64,000 bases of DNA from contig OZ271919.1 of the NCBI GenBank assembly GCA_965602035.1, positions 2,294,001 through 2,358,000 on the forward strand. Direction: 5' to 3'. The notes beneath the pieces were generated by a model. That model saw only the letters and a program-made list of their open reading frames with translations, ran no database searches and was not told the origin of the DNA. The DNA comes from Natronospirillum sp965602035. Its GTDB lineage: Bacteria; Pseudomonadota; Gammaproteobacteria; Pseudomonadales; Natronospirillaceae. The position numbers and the translations under genes are program-made. Shown piece after piece: positions 58,571-64,000 of the stretch (the stretch's first letter is position 1; each line of letters begins with the position of its first letter).

Positions 58571-58608
58571 CGCGGCCAAGACGCCGTGTAACGGGCCACT
58601 CCTACAGA
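58571..58608 (+). repeat. REP-like dispersed repeat, copy 2 near the GshB-like gene
   Basis: Identical to the 58463 unit through CCAAGACGCCGTGTAACGGG and diverging only at CCACTCCTACAGA. Ends 12 bases before the stop of the GshB-like gene. Confidence 0.7.
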
Positions 58609-58619
58609 GGTGGTTCTCC

Positions 58620-59663
58620 TCAGTGGTCATTACGCCGTGACTGGTGGCGGCGTTCCAGCCGGTCATGCAATTCAAGGCTGTCCTGGTGGCGCTCGTTCAC
58701 CTTGTCTTCCAGGAAGTCGACGACCTGGCGCTGCAGGCGCACTTTGTCCAGCCGGTTGATGTTGGTGATGCCGCCCGGGTTACAGACGTTCACTTCCAGG
58801 ATTTTCTCACCAATCATGTCGAGCCCGACAAAAAACAGGCCATCGCGCGCGAGCTTGGGCCCCACTTTGCGCACCACCCGCTTCTGGGCTTCGGTGAGCT
58901 TGTAACGGTGGGCACTGCCGCCGGTCTGGATGTTGGCACGGAATTCCCCTTCCGCCGGCTGGCGATTGTAGGCACCGAGAAACCGGCCATTGAGCATGAG
59001 CACGCGCACATCGCCCTTGTCGGCGCCTTCAATGTATTCCTGCAGAATAACGTAGTTGCGGCCGCCATCGATGTAGAAATCGAGCAGTGAGTTCACACTC
59101 ATTCGGGCCCGCTTTTCGAGCACGATCACACCGCGGCCACCGGAGCCGTCGAGCGGCTTGAGGATCATGCGGTCGTGCTCGCTCTCTTCGATCATGCGCA
59201 GCAGGTAGTCCTTGTTCTTGGACACGTGCGTGATCGGAAGGAACTCGTTGTCCGGGTCGTGAAAGGTGGTGGTGTAGAGCTTGTTGTTGGCCTTGCGCAG
59301 GCCATCGACTTCGTTCACCACCAGCGTGAGGTCCTTCACCGAGTCCAGGAAGTTGTAGGTGATCGGGTCGATCGGTGGATCCTTGCGAATGAAGATGAGG
59401 TCCAGCACGTGCAGTGGCAGCATCTTGTCTTCCAGCGTGCAGCGCTTGTGGAAGGACGCCACCTGCTCCGGCACCTTGCCGGAGGCGGGCAACCGCACGC
59501 GCTTGATGAAGGCGTACACGACGTTGTTACGCACCGTCAGATTGCGTACATAGAGCACGGACACCTTGTGCCCGCGCTGCATGCACTCCTGCATCATCAG
59601 CAGTGTGGAACTTTTGCCGGGCTCCATGTTGGCCCAGTCTTCAATCAGAAATCCGATATGCAT
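58620..59663 (-). CDS. gshB: Glutathione-synthase-like ATP-grasp ligase
   Basis: A 347-residue ATP-grasp protein. It starts MHIGFLIEDWANMEPGKSST and shows the family's MILKPLDGSGGRGVIVLEK loop, the ADKGDVRVLMLNGRFLGAYNR strand and EVNVCNPGGITNINRL near the C-terminus. GshB makes glutathione from gamma-glutamylcysteine and glycine. The sequence fits this family better than RimK, but the match is at the level of motifs, so substrate is moderately sure. Eight bases separate it from the ppc stop. Confidence 0.85.
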   Translation of the reverse strand: MHIGFLIEDWANMEPGKSSTLLMMQECMQRGHKVSVLYVRNLTVRNNVVYAFIKRVRLPASGKVPEQVASFHKRCTLEDKMLPLHVLDLIFIRKDPPIDPITYNFLDSVKDLTLVVNEVDGLRKANNKLYTTTFHDPDNEFLPITHVSKNKDYLLRMIEESEHDRMILKPLDGSGGRGVIVLEKRARMSVNSLLDFYIDGGRNYVILQEYIEGADKGDVRVLMLNGRFLGAYNRQPAEGEFRANIQTGGSAHRYKLTEAQKRVVRKVGPKLARDGLFFVGLDMIGEKILEVNVCNPGGITNINRLDKVRLQRQVVDFLEDKVNERHQDSLELHDRLERRHQSRRNDH

Positions 59664-59670
59664 GTCGGTG

Positions 59671-62310
59671 TTATCCCGTGTTTCTCATACCAGCCGCGAT
59701 ACCGGCAATGGTGATCATCAGTGCTTTTTCAACCGTTGCAATCGGTGCGTCCTCTGCACGCTCTTCGAGCTGGCGCTCGCGGGCCAGCAGTTCTATCTGC
59801 AGCCAGTGTAGCGGTTCAATGTAGGGTTCCCGCAACAGAATGCTGTCGCGGTTCCAGTGGTCGCTGCGCATGAGCTGCTCTTCGCTCAGCAGCGACTTGA
59901 GCGCCTGGGCGTCGCTTCGGAGGTAGCCCACCAGCGTCTCGCCGAGCTCACGCAACTCGTTCGGGACAAGCCGCTCGTTGTATGCGAGCGAGAGCTCCGG
60001 GTCAGTCTTCATGAACACCATTTCCAGCATGGCCAGACGGGTTTTGAAGAATGGCCATTCGGCGTTCATTTCATCGAGCAAATCGCCCTTGTTGTTGTCC
60101 TTGCCAGCCTGAATGGACGCCACCGCGCCGAGCCAGCTGGGCAGCAACAGCCTGTTCTGCGACCAGGCGAAAATCCATGGAATGGCGCGCAGCGATTCCA
60201 CGCCTCCGTCTTTCTTGCGCTTGGACGGGCGGCTGCCGAGCGGTAGTTTGCCGAGCTCCTGCTCCGGCGTGGCCGCGCGGAAGTACGGCACGAAGTCCGG
60301 ATGATCACGCACGACCGACCGATAAAGCCGACAGGATTCATCCGCCAGTTCGTCCATGAGCGCCCGCCAGTGCTCCTTGGGTCGCGGCGGCGGCAGCAGT
60401 TCGGCTTCCAGAACCGCGCTCGCGTAGAGGTGCAGGCTGCGCACGGCCAGGTCCGGCAGGCCGAACTTGAAGCGGATCATTTCCCCCTGCTCGGTGACCC
60501 GAAGCCCGGCACGCACTGAACCCGGTGGCTGGGAGAGGATGGCCGCATGGGCAGGGCCGCCACCCCGGCCGATGCTGCCGCCGCGGCCGTGGAACAGGGT
60601 GAGTTCAATCTGATACTGATCCGCCAGCTCCACCAGGGCTTCCTGCGCCCGATACTGTGCCCAGGAGGCTGCCAGTACTCCGGCATCCTTGGCCGAGTCC
60701 GAATAGCCGATCATGACGGTCTGTCGGCCCTGACAATAGCCCCGGTACCATTCAATATCGAACAGGGCGCGCATGGTATCAATAGAGCCATTGAGGTCGT
60801 CGAGCGTCTCGAACAACGGCGCGATGGGCATGGCCCAGTTCACGCCGGCTTCACGCAAGAGCAGCTGGGTCACCAGAATGTCGGATGGCTGCGCGGCCAT
60901 CGAAATCACATAAGCACCCAGGGATTCGGGGTGAAACTGGCTGATGACCCGGCAGGTGTCGATCACTTCCAGGGTGTCCGGCGACGGTTCCCAGTTGCGT
61001 GGCAACAGGGGGCGGCGGTTGCCGAGCTCCCGGAGCAGAAAGGCCTGTTTGTCGGATTCGGCCCACTCTGCGTAATCGCCCAGCCCGAGGTAGCGGGTCA
61101 GCTCCGCCATAGCGTCCCGATGGCGTTCGCTGTGCTGGCGGATATCCAGACGCAGCAACGAAGCACCGAAGGTATGGGCACGGCGAATGGTGTCTTTGAG
61201 TGCGCCATTGGCGATGACCGACAGGCCACACTCATTGAGCGAGCGGTAGCAGGCAAGCAGCGGCGTCAGCAACGCATCATCGCCGATCAGGCAGTCGCTG
61301 ACGCTGATGGTGGTGTCACCGTACAGACGCTGATCGATGGCGCTCTGCACCTGGCTGAGGCGGTTACGTACCGATTTCAGCAGTTCCCGATAGGGCTCTT
61401 TGCCGTCTCCGGCCATAACCCGGAGTTCCTCCGTGCAGGCGCTCATGGACAGTTCCGAGCCGAGGCGGTGCAGGTCGGCCGCAAAAAGTTCACAGGCTTT
61501 CCAGCGCGCCAGCAACAGCGTGCGCTCAGTCACGGTCGCGGTTACGTTCGGGTTGCCGTCACGGTCGCCACCCATCCAGGAGCTGAACGTAAGGGGCCGG
61601 GCTTCCAGAGGTAACTGCAACCCCTGGTCTGCCAGCTCGGTCTCCAGTTCGCGCAGGAAGATCGGCACGGCATCCCAGAGGGAGTTTTCGATCACCGCGA
61701 GCCCCCAGCGCGCTTCATCGACCGGCGTTGGACGTACGGAGCGGATTTCCTCGGTATGCCACGCCTGGCTGATCAGTTCACGCATACGCTGTTCGGAGCG
61801 CTGCACGCGGTGGCTGGTCGGAGCATCGTCGAGTACGTCGAGCTGCTGCGCCAGTTCCCCGTATTTGTGAATCAGTGTCCGGCGGGTAACTTCCGTAGGG
61901 TGCGCCGTCAGTACCAGCTCGATGTTCAGCCGGTCTACCGCAGCCTGCCGGTCCGCCTGACTGATGCCGGCCTTGCTGACCCGTTCCGACAGATCGGCCA
62001 TGGGGTTGGGGTGCTCCTGCTCCGCCAGCCCGGCCGGTGACACGGTATGGCGTTGCTCGGCAATATTGGCAAGATTCAGAAACTGGGCAAATGCCCGTGC
62101 CATGACCAGTAGTTCATCGTCCGACATGGCCGCGAACCGATCCGCCATGGCCTTGCGGGCGGACTCATCACCTTCCCGGGCGGCCTTGCCCCACGCACGC
62201 ACTTCCTCGATTGCCGCCAGCTCATCGGGGCCGTGCGCATCGGCGATAGTGTCACCGAGCATCTGACCCAGGCGTTTTACGGTATGTCGGAGATCTGCAT
62301 CAACTGCCAT
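59671..62310 (-). CDS. ppc: Phosphoenolpyruvate carboxylase
   Basis: An 879-residue enzyme (E. coli 883) that fixes bicarbonate onto PEP to give oxaloacetate. The signature His is in VLTAHPTEVTRRTL (residues about 135-148). The FHGRGGSIGRGGGP loop and a C-terminal end in ITIAGIAAGMRNTG are conserved. The ATG at 62310 follows GAGGGAAC; an upstream in-frame extension to 62367 is rejected. Confidence 0.97.
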   Translation of the reverse strand: MAVDADLRHTVKRLGQMLGDTIADAHGPDELAAIEEVRAWGKAAREGDESARKAMADRFAAMSDDELLVMARAFAQFLNLANIAEQRHTVSPAGLAEQEHPNPMADLSERVSKAGISQADRQAAVDRLNIELVLTAHPTEVTRRTLIHKYGELAQQLDVLDDAPTSHRVQRSEQRMRELISQAWHTEEIRSVRPTPVDEARWGLAVIENSLWDAVPIFLRELETELADQGLQLPLEARPLTFSSWMGGDRDGNPNVTATVTERTLLLARWKACELFAADLHRLGSELSMSACTEELRVMAGDGKEPYRELLKSVRNRLSQVQSAIDQRLYGDTTISVSDCLIGDDALLTPLLACYRSLNECGLSVIANGALKDTIRRAHTFGASLLRLDIRQHSERHRDAMAELTRYLGLGDYAEWAESDKQAFLLRELGNRRPLLPRNWEPSPDTLEVIDTCRVISQFHPESLGAYVISMAAQPSDILVTQLLLREAGVNWAMPIAPLFETLDDLNGSIDTMRALFDIEWYRGYCQGRQTVMIGYSDSAKDAGVLAASWAQYRAQEALVELADQYQIELTLFHGRGGSIGRGGGPAHAAILSQPPGSVRAGLRVTEQGEMIRFKFGLPDLAVRSLHLYASAVLEAELLPPPRPKEHWRALMDELADESCRLYRSVVRDHPDFVPYFRAATPEQELGKLPLGSRPSKRKKDGGVESLRAIPWIFAWSQNRLLLPSWLGAVASIQAGKDNNKGDLLDEMNAEWPFFKTRLAMLEMVFMKTDPELSLAYNERLVPNELRELGETLVGYLRSDAQALKSLLSEEQLMRSDHWNRDSILLREPYIEPLHWLQIELLARERQLEERAEDAPIATVEKALMITIAGIAAGMRNTG

Positions 62311-62434
62311 GTCGTTCCCTCTCACATGTTTTATGCGGTTGTCACGCGGCTTAAGCACCTTAAGCACGCGTCTGTGTGCTGGCCCGTGGCTCAGGCCAGA
62401 AATTCATTCTGGATGGGTATTGTCGCTGATGTGA

Positions 62435-62995
62435 TCATGCAGTGCCACCGGGGCTGAGCTGGTTCGGGTCAACCCCCAGGCTGTCGAAGGCTTTCTGGTA
62501 CCGGTCATAGGGTGCGGTTCCGAACACCAGATCGTACGTGGCCGGAATGGCCAGCCAGGCATCTGACGCCATTTCCTGTTCCAGCTGGCCTTCCGACCAG
62601 CCGGCGTAGCCAAGACATATCTGAAAGGCTTCCGGCCCGGCGCCCTGCGCAATGGCTTCCAGAATATCCCGGGAGGTAGTCAGCCCCCAGTTGTCGTTGG
62701 CGAAGGTGGCATCCCACTGCCTGTCGTCGCCGTGCAGAACGAAACCGCGCTCGCGCATGACCGGACCGCCGAACGAGATTTCCTTCTGCATCGCGGGCGA
62801 CTCCAGGCTTACCTGCGGCGTGATCTTCATGTTGCTCAGGATCTGTGGCAGGCCCATGGCGACTGGTTTGTTGATGACCACGCCGATGGCGCCGTTGTCG
62901 TCATGCTGGACAATATAGACGACGCTGCGCGCGAAATAGGCATCCTCCAGCATTGGCATCGCCAACAGAAGGTGGTGTGCCAGGGCGTTTTCCAT
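62435..62995 (-). CDS. yqgE: YqgE/AlgH family protein
   Basis: A 186-residue protein of the AlgH/YqgE group (HHLLLAMPMLEDAYFARSVVYIVQH, then GGPVMRERGFVLH and CLGYAGWSEGQLEQEM). The family is widespread and its role is unsettled; in Pseudomonas it influences alginate and virulence gene expression. It lies 6 bases downstream of the prlC stop. Confidence 0.9.
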   Translation of the reverse strand: MENALAHHLLLAMPMLEDAYFARSVVYIVQHDDNGAIGVVINKPVAMGLPQILSNMKITPQVSLESPAMQKEISFGGPVMRERGFVLHGDDRQWDATFANDNWGLTTSRDILEAIAQGAGPEAFQICLGYAGWSEGQLEQEMASDAWLAIPATYDLVFGTAPYDRYQKAFDSLGVDPNQLSPGGTA

Positions 62996-63001
62996 AGGGG
63001 A

Positions 63002-64000
63002 TCAGCCTCCCGCTGTCGGTTGAACATCGTGAATGCCGTTATGTCGCAACAGGGCATCGTTGCTGGCCTCGCGCCCGCGGAACAGGGCGTAGAGCTCGGC
63101 GGCCGGGCGGGAGCCACCACGCGCCAGAATGCACTCCCGGAAATCCCGGGCTGCCTGTGGGCTGAAGGTGCCCTCTTCCTCGAACCGGCTGTACGCGTCT
63201 GCGCTCAGCACCTCTGCCCATTTGTAGCTGTAATACCCGGCCGCATATCCGCCGGCGAAAATGTGGGCAAAACTGTTCTCAAACCGTTGGTAGTCCGCAA
63301 CCGGTATAACCGTTACCGCATCTCGCACGCGGTTCAGGTAGCGACGGATTTCAGCCACATCACCGCCCTGATAGTACTCGTGCAGATCCAGATCGAACAG
63401 CGAGAACTCAATCTGGCGCACCATCTGCATGGCGGCCTGGAAGTTCCGTGCCGCCAGCATTTTGTCGAGCAGCTCGGCCGGAATGGGTTCACCGGTGTCG
63501 ACATGGCCCGAAATGAACGCGAGTGCCTCAGGGTCCCAACAGAAGTTCTCCATGAACTGGCTGGGCAGTTCAACTGCATCCCAGGCCACTCCGTTGATGC
63601 CGCTGACGGCGCCCACGTCGACCTCGGTCAGCATGTGGTGAAGCCCATGCCCGAACTCGTGGAACAGCGTGGTGACGTCATCGTGGGTCAGCAGCGACGG
63701 CTGGCCGTCCACGGGCGGCGTGAAATTGCAGCACAGATAGGCCACGGGTAACTGAAGCTCCTGCCCTACTTGGCGCCGCACCCTGGCGTCGTCCATCCAG
63801 GCACCACCGCGTTTTCCCTGCCGGGCAAAGAGGTCCAGGTAGCAGTAGGCGAGTGTCCGGTTTTCTTCCTTCAGCTCATAAAGCTGCACATCGGGATGGT
63901 AAACCGCACCCTCTTCTACCAGTTCCAGGGTAATGCCATACAGGCGCTGCACGGTTTCGAACAGGCCGTTCAGGACTCTGGGCAGCGGGAACCAGGGCTT
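63002..64000 (-). CDS. prlC: Oligopeptidase A, 3' part (runs off window)
   Basis: The C-terminal 332 residues of an M3 metallopeptidase, read from the right edge (KPWFPLPRVLNGLFETVQRLYGI onward, given here as separate blocks). The zinc site is HEFGHGLHH, with a third Glu in SQFMENFCW. PrlC degrades signal peptides and short peptides in the cytoplasm. The 5' half is outside the window. Confidence 0.95.
   Translation of the reverse strand, partial: KPWFPLPRVLNGLFETVQRLYGITLELVEEGAVYHPDVQLYELKEENRTLAYCYLDLFARQGKRGGAWMDDARVRRQVGQELQLPVAYLCCNFTPPVDGQPSLLTHDDVTTLFHEFGHGLHHMLTEVDVGAVSGINGVAWDAVELPSQFMENFCWDPEALAFISGHVDTGEPIPAELLDKMLAARNFQAAMQMVRQIEFSLFDLDLHEYYQGGDVAEIRRYLNRVRDAVTVIPVADYQRFENSFAHIFAGGYAAGYYSYKWAEVLSADAYSRFEEEGTFSPQAARDFRECILARGGSRPAAELYALFRGREASNDALLRHNGIHDVQPTAGG

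Larger units (their letters stand above)
58289..58619. other. Intergenic region with two REP-like units
   Basis: No gene supported. Two direct copies of a REP-like unit occur 108 bp apart at 58461-58500 and 58571-58608; the rest is unremarkable. The GshB-like gene ends at 58620. Confidence 0.7.

Overview
The window looks like the chromosome of a marine or halophilic gammaproteobacterium. This rests on gene content and order: atpIBEFHAGDC next to parAB, rsmG and mnmG, glmU and a DeoR-type regulator with glmS on the other side, plus aguBA, yheV, yqgE/algH, ppc, a gshB-like gene and prlC. An Oceanospirillales-like or Saccharospirillum-like host would fit, but the genus is a guess. No rRNA, tRNA or CRISPR array was found.

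Layout. 1-244: start of a methyltransferase running off the left edge. 362-7944: a copper-handling cluster (CopA ATPase, two small secreted proteins, a CopI-like cupredoxin, a DUF411 protein, an APC permease with a His-rich tail, a small membrane protein, DUF302 and CcdA-like proteins). It carries two near-identical CueR/HmrR-type operators, but no cueR gene is present in the window. 7982-18000: a mixed accessory stretch (DUF2200, Ada-like repair protein, Rpn nuclease, GH32 fructosidase, P-loop kinase, aldo/keto reductase, DUF3800, quinone reductase with a divergent LysR, a collapsed GNAT gene, and a toxin-antitoxin pair whose toxin is frameshifted). 18070-23772: a LysR regulator divergent from a TAXI-TRAP transporter operon that ends in a sulfatase or phosphonate-ester-hydrolase-like enzyme.

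24045-35568 is an AT-richer genomic island ending near the 3' end of glmS (the attTn7 side of that gene). Its core is the most unusual part of the window. A tightly overlapping minus-strand operon (30531 to 25670) encodes, in order, a phosphopantetheinyl transferase, a carrier-protein-like small acidic protein, an XRE repressor, an ImmA/IrrE metallopeptidase carrying a C-terminal chagasin-like (I42) cysteine-protease-inhibitor domain, a papain-family (C1) peptidase, a divergent thymidylate-synthase homologue and a MazG plus MazG_C pyrophosphohydrolase. A convergent gene at 24546 encodes a protein of the putrescinyl/glutamyl-thymine pyrophosphorylase or HMUDK-helical type, with its own HTH gene divergent from it. 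My reading is an undescribed conflict or nucleotide-modification system in which a protease, its fused inhibitor and thymidylate-type base chemistry are encoded together. Further along the island are a potassium channel, a VWA protein with a possible nuclease region, IS3 and IS66 debris and a HEPN-like protein.

36085-64000 is core genome: glmS with its regulator, a HigBA-type toxin-antitoxin pair, a HAD phosphatase, glmU, agmatine-to-putrescine genes aguBA, the complete ATP synthase operon, parAB-rsmG-mnmG, purEK, yheV, a tandem-HTH protein, a GshB-like ATP-grasp enzyme, ppc, yqgE and the 3' part of prlC. A dispersed REP-like repeat family occurs near glmS, downstream of aguA and upstream of the GshB-like gene. 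All assignments come from reading the sequence; no database search was run.
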